From NCBI GenBank assembly GCA_018907035.1, contig JACCIC010000167.1:1054001-1118000 (forward strand): 64,000 nucleotides of DNA. Reading direction: 5' to 3'. The notes under the pieces were generated by a model. That model searched no databases and had not been told where the DNA came from. It saw only the letters and a program-made list of their open reading frames with translations. Of this stretch, positions 1 to 10,998 are shown in pieces. The DNA is from Sycobia sp. Sy_11 (taxonomy: Eukaryota; Arthropoda; Insecta; Hymenoptera; Epichrysomallidae). The position numbers were made by a program, and so were the translations under genes. Position 1 is the stretch's first letter, and the number at the start of each line of letters is the position of its first letter.

Positions 1-197
1 TTCCAGTAGCAGATGAACTCAAATTATGTCGATGCTCTAAATTTATTATTTCGTCACACCTAAAAAATAAAATTTCCAATAACTTAAACAAATTTTATCG
101 TTACATTTGTAACGCTTCTGCATAAAATTTTTATGATTAATTAGTATTATTGGAAAAACGATGCTTGAATTTAAAAATTTTAAATAGCGATATCTTA
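1..197. other. AT-rich flank
   Basis: AT-rich sequence left of the first mariner. I see no gene or repeat boundary in it. The last two bases (196-197) are the TA target dinucleotide of the mariner insertion. Confidence 0.5.
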
Positions 198-1391
198 TTA
201 GGTTATCAAATATCTCCCTTCCACCTTTTCGTCTTATAAATTTCGCGGCTATGTACAAAGCGCTTCAAAGCTCGTATCTTGCAATACTATACATCATTTG
301 AAAGGTCTTTACATAACGTACAAAACGACGCTATGCATAATTAGTTTGGATATTGCGTTCAAAACTTATAGACGTGTAAACATGGAATTCACTAACGCCG
401 AAATTCGCACTATTTTAAACTTTTCCTTCGTCGAAGGCAAATCCGCTAGAGAAATGTTCCGTGAGATTAACGGTGTTTTGGGGGATGTCATACTATCATT
501 TCGAACCGCAAAGGAATGGTTTCGACGATTTAGAGCCAGTGAAAACACCATGGATAAGCCAGCCGGCTGTAGACCTGTGACGACGAATACCGAACAAATC
601 ATGGAATTTATCGAGTTAGACCGACATGTGGCAGCTCGTGACATCGCCCAGAAGATGAGAATTAGTCACCAAACCATTTTAAACCATCTTCAGAAGGCTG
701 AATACAAAAAAAGCTTGATATTTGGGTACCGCATGATTTGACGCAAAAAAACCTTCTTGACCGTATCAATGCCTGCGATGTGCTGCTGAAACGGAAAGAA
801 CTCGACCCATTTTTGATGCGGATGGTGACTGGCTACGAAAAATGGATCACATACGACAAAATCAAGTGAAAACGGTCGTGGTACCAGGCCGGTGGACCGC
901 CCAAACAGTGACCAATCCGGGATTGACGGCCAGGAAGGTTATGCTGTGTGTTTGGTGGGATTAGAAAGGAATCATCCACTATGAGCTGCTCCCATATGGC
1001 CAGACGCTTAATTCTACCATCTACTCTGAACAACTGGACCGTTTGAAGCAGGCTATCGACTAGAAGCGTCCACGATTGGCCAACAGGAAGGGTGTATTAT
1101 TCCACCGGGACACTGCCACACCACACACTTTGTTGATGACTCGTCAGAAGCTACAAGAGTTCGGATGGGAGGTTTTATCGCATTCACCATATAGCCCAGA
1201 CATAATGTCAAGTGATTACCACCTGCTCCTGTCCATGTCGAATGCCGTGGGCGGTGTAAGGTTGGACTCAAAAGAGGCTTGTGACAACTGGCTGTCCGAG
1301 TTCTTCGTAAGTAACTCCGACCACTGTAACACTTTTTATAAACCATTAAATAAAGAGCAAAAAAGCGGAAGGGGGATACTTGACAATCTAA
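198..1391 (+). mobile_element. mariner element, degenerate, both TIRs present
   Basis: A Tc1/mariner-superfamily DNA transposon of about 1.19 kb. The left end (198-220, beginning TTAGGTTATCAAATATC) and the inverted right end (1369-1391) match at about 19 of 23 positions. TA dinucleotides at 196-197 and 1392-1393 are the expected target duplication. The transposase inside is broken by frameshifts and stops, so the copy is dead. A second, 5'-truncated copy of the same family lies on the minus strand at about 45853-46712. Confidence 0.9.
382..1360 (+). pseudogene. mariner transposase pseudogene (copy 1)
   Basis: Relic of a mariner cut-and-paste transposase. The N-terminal helix-turn-helix DNA-binding region is open from ATG 382, with WFRRFRASE-like and HQTILNHL-like segments. 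An indel near the A-run around 705-712 shifts the frame. The first catalytic segment (VTGYEKW instead of the usual TGDEKW, so Asp is replaced by Tyr) lies near 825-845. A stop follows near 866 and another shift near 906. The C-terminal part (1077-1360) keeps HRDTATPH and SSDYHLL, the second and third Asp motifs. ATG 382 is preferred over the upstream in-frame ATG at 298 because similarity to the family starts there. Confidence 0.85.
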
Positions 1392-1967
1392 TATATGCCG
1401 ATGCATAAGCCCGAATGCGTAAAGTAACCCTGATCCTTTCTCTTCGCCATGGCGTTTCCGGGCCAATTGGCACATGCGACTACCAATGGCGCTTCATGGC
1501 CCCACGGAAGCCGCAAGCGCAAAATAAATAAAAGAAGGGGGATGCGGAGGAAACAGACAGAAAGGAGAGGGAGGAAGAGAGATCCGGACCTCCCGGGATC
1601 TCGGACGATCCACACGACGTGGAGATAAAACCTTACTTTACACCAAACCAGCGCCTTATTATTATCCTCCCAACCTCCTATGGCCGCAGACAGAAGAGAG
1701 AGAGAGAGAGCAGCGCACCCCCGCTCCGTGCACCGTGCAAGGAAGAGAGAGGGAGCGACGCCGACTCACGGCGCTCCGCCAATAGCGGCCGGTCGGAGAG
1801 AGAAGGAGCAGCGCCGCCGCACCGTGCTCCAGCAATAGCGACCGAGCGGGCCGCCGCCGCCGCACGCACTGCCGACGGCAGCTCGGGACAGATCGTTAGC
1901 GGAGTCGCCGCATCCGCCGCTGTAAGCGCTTCCGCAGTTGATCAGCTGCAAAACTGATGAAGATCAT
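1392..1967. other. GC-rich, purine-rich island; no gene assigned
   Basis: Between the mariner and the next transposase relic, base composition changes sharply. About 1500-1600 is purine-rich, and about 1690-1935 is GC-rich with many CpG and GCC/CGC triplets, in an otherwise AT-rich window. Frames are open here on both strands, but all encode low-complexity Arg/Ala/Ser sequence, so I do not call a protein. It could be a promoter or LTR fragment of an unrecognised element, or a displaced CpG-rich piece of a host promoter. Confidence 0.4.
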
Positions 1968-2705
1968 AACAGCTTGGCCCGAAGGCCCCTAACGTCATTT
2001 CAAAATGACGTTAGCAAATCGTCAGTACATAACATATTTAAAAGAGCCAAATTCCATCTATTTAAAGATAATCTGGTTCATAAGTTAAATGAAGATGATT
2101 TCGATCGTCGTGTTGAATTTTGCGAAGACATGACGGAACGCATAATTGAAATAGGCTTAACTGCAAATATTAGTCAAATAATAATCCTCATTGGACTAAA
2201 GAAACAAATCACAATATCCAGAACAATTAAATGTTTGGGACGAAATTCTCAACAACAGAATCATAGGACCTTTTTTATTGATGGTAACTTAAATATACAA
2301 AACTATGAAGATATGCTACGAAACCAAATAGTTCTTGCAATTAGAGAAAAAGGTGAAGCCAATTTTGAGAAGACATGGTTTCAACAGGATAGTGCGGGAT
2401 CCCACTATGCACGGCATGTTCGTAATTTCCTAGATGAAGTTTCTTTTAATCGATGAATAGTACGGAGAGGTAATATAGAATAGCTAGCTAGATCACCTCA
2501 CTTAACACCTCTTGACAACTTTTTTTGAGGTTGCTTAAAAGATAGGGTATATAAAACAAAACCCCAAAATTTAGACGACTTACGGCAAAGAATTATTGAC
2601 GAATCAGCGATTATTCCTACGGAAATGATTCAAAACGCAGTTGATGCTTTTTACCACCGGTTATCTTACTGTCAAGAAATAATGGAGGTCAATTTCAGCA
2701 GTTAA
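1968..2705 (+). pseudogene. IS630/Tc1-type (DDE_3) transposase pseudogene
   Basis: C-terminal two thirds of a Tc1/IS630-superfamily transposase. Recognisable parts are a SVHNIFKRAKFH helix-turn-helix end (about 2024-2060), a NEDDFDRRVEFCE linker (2090-2125), a catalytic WFQQDSAGSHYARHVRNFLDE segment near 2380-2435, then RSPHLTPLDNFF (third catalytic Asp region, about 2487-2525) and a C-terminal helical tail ending with TAA at about 2703-2705. At least three in-frame stops (2455-2457 and two more before 2530) show it is inactive. The N-terminus and 5' terminal repeat are missing, replaced by the GC-rich island. Confidence 0.8.
1990..2013. repeat. 24-bp palindrome with CRE-like TGACGT cores
   Basis: TAACGTCATTT, a CA spacer, then AAATGACGTTA form an 11-bp perfect inverted repeat. 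It sits at the junction between the GC-rich island and the transposase relic. Confidence 0.8.
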
Positions 2706-3159
2706 AGTAAAAAATTGCAGTCCATAATGCGTATAATCAAATGTGAGAGGCAAGGGGACTAACGCTGATCAAGCACCCCAAAGGGAACAGATTTTACTAT
2801 GTCCACGTCATTGTTCCTGGGTAATGATAAAGTAAATAAGAAAATTCAAAGCAAAATATCCTTGAACGGCATCATCAAGCCATGCAATGCGTCGCCGTTA
2901 CATGCACCTTGATAAAGGTAATAGCTTCTGTGGTACAAAAATTGAGAATTTTCTATGCAAGAAGGTTTCAAGACTTTGTTCAAGGTTAAGTATAATAAAT
3001 TTTTCTGCTCTTTCGATTTCAGAAAGTCCAACCCAAGGTCAAATCCAAGGTCACTATTAAATTCCTTGACAAAAGTTACCTCTAGACTGACTTTGACCTT
3101 GTCCAAAATCAGTTTACCTAGAAAATTATTAAGGTGTTCCGGGACTTTTTGAACACCCC

Positions 3160-3160
<1 letters not shown>
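2706..3160 (+). mobile_element. noncoding 3' part and terminus of the DDE_3-type element
   Basis: No reading frame. The right end, about 3131-3160, carries GGTGTTC (3133-3139) and GAACACC (3151-3157) around CGGGACTTTTT. Its reverse complement starts with the GGGTGTTCAAAAAGTCC-type motif I associate with the ends of this transposon group in insects. I infer that this is the 3' end of the element whose transposase precedes it. Repeated AAGGTCA-type words occur around 3040-3060. Confidence 0.45.

Positions 3161-3199
<39 letters not shown>
3161..3199. repeat. (TA)n microsatellite
   Basis: About 19 uninterrupted TA units directly abutting the transposon terminus. Confidence 0.95.
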
Positions 3200-3203
<4 letters not shown>

Positions 3204-3700
3204 ATAAATATCAATGGATATCAACGAGAAGTGGGCATGATAAAGACAATCGATACTTGAGACATAACCTCCTCCTCCTTTAGGGGCGAGTCACTTACGA
3301 TACCAGCGATGTGAGTTCCGCACCGTCATTCTCTGTATTCGACTGTATGGCGAGCGATCATCAGTAGATTACTTTACTTACAGACGTGACAAGATAAATC
3401 AGAATTCGAAAACCAACATGTTCACGATGGACCATTAAGTGAATAAACACGGAGGAATGAGATAGAATTTTGCAAGTAGAAAAATCTCTCTCACAGGAGA
3501 TGGCCCGGGGTTTGAAGAATCTCAAAAGGGTTGAAGTGCTAACGAAAGTTACGACTAAATTCCTTCAACGCCTGTATGAAAGAACCATGTCGCGAAAATA
3601 TCGAATACGGAATAGAAGACAGGCATACTGGTAGACGACAGAAAGCGCCGAACTCAGAAGCTCTTGTTTGAAGCTATGGCAAAAGGCTCAATGAGCCCAA
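3200..3700. other. spacer, nothing assigned
   Basis: Mixed-composition sequence without an open frame of note. The part after about 3480 may be the decayed 5' portion of the following reverse transcriptase relic, but I cannot align it by eye. Confidence 0.4.
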
Positions 3701-5185
3701 AGTTGAAGCGAAGCGGGTCTGTATTCTATAATTAAAGCCTTTTATTCGGAGTTCACTAATGACAAAAGAATCAGACTTAATGGAAAGGATAGTCCACGGA
3801 CTCTTTCCAAACCATCCAGACAGAAGAGACGAGACAGAAGATGAAACTAAGACTGGTATCCCTCTATTCATGTGATTATAAAAAGCTTATAAAAGCTTTC
3901 TATAATCACATATACAAATCTTATAAGAAGCTTATAAAAGCAATTAGCGTGCTGAAACCGAATAAAGCACCAGGCCTCGATGATGTTCCTATCAAAGTAA
4001 TCTAAGACTTTACACGGCAACGTCCAGATATTCTTCTGAAATTATATAATGAGAACTTAGTTGAGGGGTTTTTTTAGCAAATTCTGAAAGAACGCTCGAT
4101 TATTTCTCATTGGTAAAGGTAAGAGGGATCATGAGCTACCTTCTTCGTATAGGCCTCTCTGCATTCTTAACATGACAGGGAGGCTATTCGAGCTTTTGCT
4201 TAGATCTACATTGATACAGGCAATTAAGAACTCCAGAGAGTTATCCAACTAATAATACGGATTTAGAAAAAGACGATGACCGTCGGGCCAATAAGGGATG
4301 TAGTGCAATAATTGCAATACTGGTTGCCACGTGATGAGTCCAGTAGTTTTACTGGTAACTCTGGACGTTCGAAATGCTTTTGACTGCGCAAAATGAATGA
4401 AAATACCAGAAACAATCAAGCTATCCTTTAAGATAGACTCCTGCCTTCTATGTATTATACGTGACTACTTAAAACACCGAAATTTAACATTCGAAATACT
4501 AGAGGGAACGAATGAGTACAGAATAACAGGAGGTGTTGCGCAAGCTTCTATCTTAGGATTCTATCGTCTATTCTATCGACTTCTGGAACATATAATACAA
4601 TAGCTGACTTATATTGTGCGTTCCAATGGGTGTGCACCTTATTGCGTACGCCGACAATGTGACAACCGTAATGGTTATATATGACCACTACCTAGCTCAG
4701 CTTATGCTGAACCAAGTCATAAGGTGCCTATCCAAATCCATGACAGAAGACGGACGGCCAAAACCCGAATTGTTACTTTTAACACTCCGTAAAATAGACA
4801 CGGTCGTTTCAATGTCATTAAAGACTGGAAGACTTAAGACTAAAAACAAAGTGAAGTATCTAAGGGTTACTTTAGCTAAGTTGTTGGCCTCATATATAGA
4901 CTTCTGCTGCGCGTAACACACTTGATCTGATTGTACGGCGCGGAGGTATGGGCCGATGCAACGAATATTAGGAAACTGACAAATGCCATGAAAAGTATGC
5001 AAAGGGTGGGAGCACTGAGAATTATGTGCCCGAATCGAACTCTATTGCAAGAAGCGGTCTTCGTGATAGCAGGCATAATCCTAATTAACCTATTACCGGG
5101 AGAACGAAAAAGAATTTACAAACGAAGTGCGATCATCCAGAGGGAAGACGCTGCTACGGAAGAACGGATGGGTACACTCGGATAA
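3700..5185 (+). pseudogene. R1-clade non-LTR reverse transcriptase relic
   Basis: A heavily mutated ORF2 piece of an R1-like non-LTR retrotransposon. Recognisable blocks are spread over several frames: LKPNKAPGLDDVP (RT finger motif, about 3945-3990), RITGGVAQASILG (about 4520-4560), IAYADNVTTVMV (active-site YADD changed to YADN, about 4630-4670), a KTKNKVKYLRVTL strand (about 4835-4875), and the thumb region YGAEVWADATN (about 4934-4970). Many stops and frameshifts exist. The endonuclease half is absent. The reading direction and motif spacing fit R1 better than Jockey or RTE. Confidence 0.75.
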
Positions 5186-5598
5186 TGGCAAACACGATGG
5201 ACAATGAAATTATATACTAGAGCAAATTTAGTTTAAATTTAAAGTAAATAGATAGACTAAACTAAATAAATTAAATTGGAATGAAATTATAATGACTGGA
5301 TTTAAATTGAACTAAACACACTAAATTTAAGTTAAACTAATTCAATTGAATCAAATTAAACAAATCAAATTTAAATTAAGTTAGAAAAATTAAAAGAAGT
5401 AAGTCATATTTTAGTATATTACGCTTAAGGGGGGTAAGGTTCATTCGGTATAAAACAAGCATGTTTTAAGAATTTTTTCTCGCGACACAAATACAGCCGG
5501 TTTATCCAGTCAATTTACATATAATAATATGTCATTTAAACAATATTTTCCTAAATTTTCATTGAAAAATATTGAAAATTAAGTGAATAGCTATTCGG

Positions 5599-5604
<6 letters not shown>
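5186..5604. other. AT-rich spacer with degenerate AAATTTAAA-type repeats
   Basis: From about 5216 to 5400 the sequence consists of overlapping variants of short words such as TAAATTTAAA, TTAAATTGAA and ACTAAA. I see no gene. Confidence 0.5.

Positions 5605-5649
<45 letters not shown>
5605..5649. repeat. (TA)n microsatellite
   Basis: About 22 TA units. Confidence 0.95.
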
Positions 5650-5653
<4 letters not shown>

Positions 5654-5662
5654 AGGCATTAC

Positions 5663-5902
5663 AGCAATGAAGGAGAAACGGCGGGCTCAAGTATTGACTG
5701 TTATTAAGAGGAGGGGCAAGGTGGCTGGCAGGCACGATGCCGCAGGGGGGAAGTGAAGGACCGAGCGAAAGAGAAAAGAACTACGCGTATATACGTGTGT
5801 ATATACATATGTAAACATACATATAAGAAATGCGTGCACTAATTCTTTCCTCTATTTCAGCAAAATCGGACTGATTCCAAACGCGACCAAAATCCATTCT
5901 CT

Positions 5903-5935
<33 letters not shown>
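5663..5935 (-). repeat. dispersed repeat, minus copy, with (CT)n/(TA)n
   Basis: A noncoding repeat recognised by its CTCTTTCGCTCG..CCTTCACTT core (here reverse-complemented, 5740-5790) and the GGCACGATGCC word near 5730. Related plus-strand copies occur at about 6165-6290 and 13990-14150. Further right, 5875-5903 is the reverse complement of about 13905-13930, and both are adjacent to a long CT/GA run. So the repeat has an internal GA microsatellite. Confidence 0.7.

Positions 5936-5971
<36 letters not shown>
5934..5971. repeat. (TA)n microsatellite next to (CT)n
   Basis: A CT run (about 5907-5934) passes directly into TA units. Confidence 0.9.
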
Positions 5972-5974
<3 letters not shown>

Positions 5975-6164
5975 TGCATGTTCTTTACTTAAAACTCTGA
6001 TGCTCAAACTTCGACCTCCTAATTATGACGTATTGTAATATAGTGTGCGTGTGCGTGTGTGCATTTGTAAAGAACATATCAATAATAGTATTAACATTTA
6101 ATCTGTAGATATCTGTCTGTCTGTATTTGTGTGTGTGTGTGTGTGTGTGTGTGGGTGTGGGTGT

Positions 6165-6290
6165 GTGTGTATAGGCGTAAATACGCGCAGTTCTTTTCTC
6201 TTTCGCTCGTGTCTTCACTTTCCTTACTTCCCCTCTTCTGCATCGTGCCTGCCTGCCCCTTGCCCATCCCCTTAATCACAGTCTGTTTAA
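6165..6290 (+). repeat. dispersed repeat, plus copy
   Basis: Same family as 5663-5935 but in the opposite orientation: AGTTCTTTTCTCTTTCGCTCG (spanning about 6190-6210), then CTTCACTT, CCCCTCTT, GCATCGTGCC and CCCCTTAAT. A GT microsatellite (about 6127-6172) precedes it. Confidence 0.7.
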
Positions 6291-6402
6291 GTTTACAGTT
6301 TACTTATGTAAAAAATACCCAATGTATAAAAATATATTGCCTAGATAATTTACCTATAATAATATTAACACATATTAAATATCTGCAGAAAAAATAATGA
6401 AG

Positions 6403-6830
6403 CTTCAGGGTTCGCTGAAACAATGTCAGCGATGTGGCTGTATTGAGCTTAGTTTCAAGAACGTTTCCCCGCACTGTTTTTCTGAATATTTATGATTCTT
6501 GGGAGACTAATTACGAATATCGTAACAGCTTTAGACGGAAATTGAATATTTATTCCTAGATCCATGCAAAGTCTATAAAGATCATGGTTTGTTCAATTTC
6601 CCTTAAGAAAATAAAAACACTTGCAAAAAATTTGAAACCATAATCATAGAGCTCATTTAAATACATATTTTTGTTCTATACAGTTTTTGATGCAAATAAT
6701 ATTTCTCGACAAAGTTCAACTATTCCGTTTCGGAGTCCCGTGCACGATTTCCCGTATATACTCAATGCAGGTACCTTCCTATACATTTTTTTCGAGAAAT
6801 ATTGTTTGTAGAGACCAATTAAATAGAATA
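6403..6830. repeat. diverged direct duplication, copy 1
   Basis: Noncoding block homologous to 7385-7815, about 975 bp downstream. The best-conserved word, ATCATAGAGCTCATT then AAATACATATTT, is at 6644-6671. I estimate identity at roughly two thirds by eye. It encodes no protein that I recognise. Confidence 0.75.
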
Positions 6831-7187
6831 AAAAATATGTATTTTAATGCGATGTACAATGATTTTTTAAAATACATTTTTGTTTATTTTAGTATTTCCC
6901 GAGATATGTCCAACAGACTCGATATAGAGACGTGTTTATAGTTTTTAACTTGAGAATTAAAAAAAATCGACAAATCAATTATGTTCGTCTTTCGGAAGTT
7001 CATCCACGGTCTCTGTTATAGACTCACATAGCAATTTTTATTGGATCAAGCTTGCAGCAAGGCTGAATTATCAAAAATTTTCGCGAAATATACATCGCAG
7101 CGATCATACTACAAGCATACATTATTAAAAAATATTTTTTTTAAATTCATCGTAAAACCATCGAAATGTATTATAATGTTATAGCTG

Positions 7188-7190
<3 letters not shown>
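6831..7190. other. AT-rich spacer between duplicated blocks
   Basis: No gene or recognised element seen. Confidence 0.5.

Positions 7191-7241
<51 letters not shown>
7191..7241. repeat. (TA)n microsatellite
   Basis: About 25 TA units between the two duplicated blocks. Confidence 0.95.
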
Positions 7242-7243
<2 letters not shown>

Positions 7244-7384
7244 CATCTGCCGTCTCGGCTTTACTCAAAATAGTAATGTAATAAATTTATTAAACAATTC
7301 TCTATGTAAACAATTCTCTATCTATAAATCTATATTCCTATAGATAATTTCATCCTCTGAGAATATTTTTCGAAAAATAATCAA

Positions 7385-7815
7385 AAATTTAATCTTGCTT
7401 GGTCGGTCTGAAGCATCGGCAGTGGTGTGATTGTATTGAATAAGCTCTGTCACTATTTTTTTGAAAATTTGCATACTTATATGGAGCGCGGATTCTTAAC
7501 ATCATAAGAACCTTAGATCGAAATTAAATATATATTCCCAAATCGATGAAAACTCCATAAAAATCATAGTTTTCTGAATTTATCTTAGAAAATGAAAAAA
7601 TTTAACATTTAAAACCAAAATCATAGAGCTCATTAAAATACATATTTGTTTGTTCTATATAATTATTCGATACAAACTATATATTTTTGGAGAAAAGTTC
7701 AACATTTCCGTTTCGAGATCCCCGGAATAATTCTACGTTTATACGAAATAAAGATACATTCGAAACATTTTTCTTGACAAATGCTGTTTATAGAAATTCA
7801 GTGCATAGTAAAAAA
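7385..7815. repeat. diverged direct duplication, copy 2
   Basis: Second copy of the 6403-6830 block in the same orientation. It aligns over several separated stretches, including ATCATAGAGCTCATT (about 7619-7633), AAGTTCAACNNTTCCGTTTCG (about 7705-7725) and an ATTTTTCTTGACAAATNNTGTTTATAGA-like stretch (about 7770-7797). Confidence 0.75.
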
Positions 7816-8177
7816 ATGTATCTTGATAAGATCTACAACTTTTGTTTGAAATACTTTTTGTAAATTGATGTACACTAAAACAAAATTTGATAATTTTGAA
7901 TAAATACATTTCTTCGAATTGAAAGAACGAAGAATTTGTTTAATACAAACAACTGTTTTTCGTTAAGAAAAATATATATTTAAATGTGTTAACTGATTTA
8001 ATTAAAACGATATTTTTCATTTAAAAATATATTATAAATTGTCTAAAAAGAATTTATTTAAGCTAAATCAATTTCATTTTCTTAAAAGCATTAAATTGCA
8101 TTTCATAAGCATATCATTAATTTTCATATTTGGTTAGTGAAAAATAAAAATGTTTCCAAACTTTTTCTTAACCTTTA

Positions 8178-8180
<3 letters not shown>

Positions 8181-8227
<47 letters not shown>
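8181..8227. repeat. (TA)n microsatellite
   Basis: About 23 TA units. Confidence 0.95.
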
Positions 8228-8231
<4 letters not shown>

Positions 8232-9372
8232 TTGAAAGGCTGAGATTTTGCGTTTTAAATTAAGTTGCGTTGCGCTGCCTACAATACTAATATAATATTG
8301 TGTGTATATTTATATATATTATATAATGCATAAAAAAAAATGTATATATAATTATTCTTTATTGCCATATAACATATATCATAAGTTTACATAGTAGTAG
8401 GTTACGAAAATGACGGTCTAATAAATTAAGATACTACAGTTCAATTTTATATTTTGTTTCAGTTATACAAAATTAAAAATATTTTTTTTAAATATTTATT
8501 TAAAGCAAATAAATATTTTTCGAATTAGGAACCGAATGTCTTAAAAAAAAATTTTATTCTTAATACATCAAAAAATATTTACTGTATCTAAATGATATAT
8601 GTATAAACTATTTGTTTAATTTAAAAAGTATGTATTGAAATGAATTAAATTTTACATTAAAGAAAATCTGTAGATAAAGTAAATGTAACAATCGATCAAT
8701 TTCTTTATTAATTGAAGATTATAAAAAGAAATTAGATATCTGGAATAACGCTTATTATGTTAAAGAACATAAGAACGCCTTAACAGAAACAGAATTAATT
8801 GAAGGCGTTTTTTGTCTGAAGTGTATAATTAAATATCTTCTATCTTGCAAATATTTAGAACTAAAAAAATGTATATTTGAAGGTCTAATTGCTAGAATTG
8901 TATATTTATATATTTTAAACGGATTAGTTTGTTTTGTCTTCTTTCATACTTAAAATATATCATGTATTATATTTAATTCGTAAATTTTTTCTGTTTAACA
9001 AAACAATTATATTGCAACAAAATCGCTTTGATAAAATTAACATAACATTGACATAATAATAATGACTATTATCAGCAATTTATTTGTATTTATAAATTGA
9101 ATAGTTCTAGAAATATATGCTAATTGTAGACTAAACTTTTTTCAAAACGATTTTCAAAAATTATTTGATTGTTTTTCATATTTTTAAAACATATTATAGG
9201 TATAATCATATTTGACATATACCAATCATATATAAGAGAAGGTGAGAGAGAGAGAGAGAGAGTGAGAGAAGAAAACTGGAGAAAACATCAAGAGGATTAA
9301 CAGGGATTGGATTACCCGATACTAATAGGACCTGCTTAGAACATGTGGGCACGTTCACCCAATACCTCACTT

Positions 9373-9373
<1 letters not shown>
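8228..9373. other. AT-rich noncoding stretch
   Basis: No reading frame of interest and no recognised repeat boundary. A short GA run lies at about 9244-9263. Confidence 0.5.
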
Positions 9374-9431
<58 letters not shown>

Positions 9432-9451
9432 TTCTGACCTATCCCTCCGCA

Positions 9452-9534
<83 letters not shown>

Positions 9535-9536
9535 GC
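9374..9536. repeat. compound (CT)n-(TA)n-(GA)n microsatellite
   Basis: A CT run at 9374-9426, an interruption, a TA run at about 9454-9507, then a GA run to about 9535. The frame running through it is pure low complexity and not a gene. Confidence 0.95.
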
Positions 9537-10080
9537 AGAAAACTGTTTACTCTCTCTGCTCTAGGCTTGAAAAATGATTTCGATAATTAATAAATAATAT
9601 ATATAAATCGAAAAAATTGATTGATAGATAAGCGTTCAAAGCATAAAATTGGCCAAAACAAGTATTTGTCGTTTTCGCCACACCATTCGGATAATCAAAC
9701 AAGAATTTTTTTATATTGTTGATTATAACAATTAATGTTTAATTACTATAGTTTGCTATAAAGTGTTGTTTAACATGTAACACTTTTTTTAATCTACTGT
9801 TATTCTTTTTGCTAGACTGAATCATCTCTTTATCTGTATAAATTCCTTGATAATTTTTATAACGTAAAATTTCAAAAAATATATAATATTATATTAGTTT
9901 ATATTTTAAGCTAATAATATTATTGATTATTCATAATATGTTTGTTTTACATATTTTTGAAAAATATAGGAGAACGTAATAATCTCCTGAAAGGTTTTAA
10001 AAGTATATTTCCTTAAAATTAAATAAGGAAATCTAATAATAATAATTAATATTTAACATTTTTAACATTTAAATTACATT
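9537..10080. other. AT-rich spacer, possible 5' UTR of the R1-like element
   Basis: No gene. The 5' end of the following retrotransposon cannot be fixed without other copies. Confidence 0.4.
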
Positions 10081-10998
10081 ATGTTTAAAATATATGAAGA
10101 AGGGATGGATTCCACTCCTAAAACAATAGGTGGCAAAAGGACGAAAGAACCATCATTGGGCTTAAGGAGACCACTAGAGTCGGTTGGAGTACCTATAGGG
10201 AAGTCTGAAGCCAAGGAAAATCAATGGCAGACCAAGCGCAAGAAGCCCAAAGATAAAGATAAAGAATTATCTAGTACACGCAGGCTTAATGGACGAAATA
10301 GGCCTAATTCCATTTTGATTAAGGCCAACGAAGGAGTTACATACGCGGAGGTACTGCGTCAAATAAAGAATGACCCGGAGTTATCTCATGTGAAGAATGT
10401 GGTTAACAGGATACGCAGAAATGCAAGCGGTGCCCTTGTACTTCAGTTAGAACGGACAGCCAAAGATGCACATGAGTTGGCTTGCATTGTTGAAACTAAG
10501 GATGACCATAGCGTATCCACTTCGGTCCTGACTAATCTTATTACTTTGGAGATTAAATATATAGATGAGGTCACTACAAAGGATGAAGTATTAGAAGATC
10601 TGAAAACACACCTCGAGCTAAAGGAGACTAACCTACTAATCGCTCGTTCCTTGCGGCAAGCTTATGGGGGTACTCAGACGGCGGTGGTGTCTGTACCATA
10701 TAGCCACGCAGCTGAGTTACTACGTGCAGGGCATGTTCGAATCGGATGGGTCAGCTGCAGAGTTCGAAAAAAAACAGAAATAAAGCGCTGCTTCAGGTGT
10801 TGGCAGATTGGCCATTTAGCGGCCCTGTGCTCGGGCCCTGACAGAACTAAGCTTTGCAGGCACTGCGGTGGAAAAGACCATCTATCCAAGCTGTGTGTAA
10901 ACGAGCCCTGCTGTTTACTCTGTAAATGTGAAGGAAAAAAGGAGATTAACCATCCAGCATTCATGCCTTTAATTCAGCGCGCTGGTCTTCTATTATGA
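10081..10998 (+). CDS. R1-clade retrotransposon ORF1 (Gag-like), 305 aa
   Basis: Intact frame encoding a Gag-like nucleic-acid-binding protein that would coat the element's RNA. The N-terminal 85 residues are Lys-rich and charged. The central part has the usual alpha/beta ORF1 look (YAEVLRQIKND about residues 97-107). The C-terminus holds zinc knuckles: CFRCWQIGHLAALC (C-x2-C-x4-H-x4-C, about residues 238-251), CRHCGGKDHLSKLC (about 259-272) and a third partial CLLC..H. The frame ends at TGA 10996-10998 soon after the third knuckle, at the point where an internal deletion has fused it to ORF2. ATG 10081 is the first Met. The CCHC arrangement and the ORF2 downstream support R1 clade. Confidence 0.85.
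   Translation: MFKIYEEGMDSTPKTIGGKRTKEPSLGLRRPLESVGVPIGKSEAKENQWQTKRKKPKDKDKELSSTRRLNGRNRPNSILIKANEGVTYAEVLRQIKNDPELSHVKNVVNRIRRNASGALVLQLERTAKDAHELACIVETKDDHSVSTSVLTNLITLEIKYIDEVTTKDEVLEDLKTHLELKETNLLIARSLRQAYGGTQTAVVSVPYSHAAELLRAGHVRIGWVSCRVRKKTEIKRCFRCWQIGHLAALCSGPDRTKLCRHCGGKDHLSKLCVNEPCCLLCKCEGKKEINHPAFMPLIQRAGLLL

Noticed and set aside
1619..1957. 112-codon ORF in the GC-rich island
   Set aside because: Low-complexity Arg/Ala/Ser composition, with frames open on both strands. This is expected from GC-rich sequence without stops.
9343..9564. 73-codon ORF
   Set aside because: Encodes Ser-Leu, Tyr-Ile and Arg-Glu dipeptide runs from microsatellites only.
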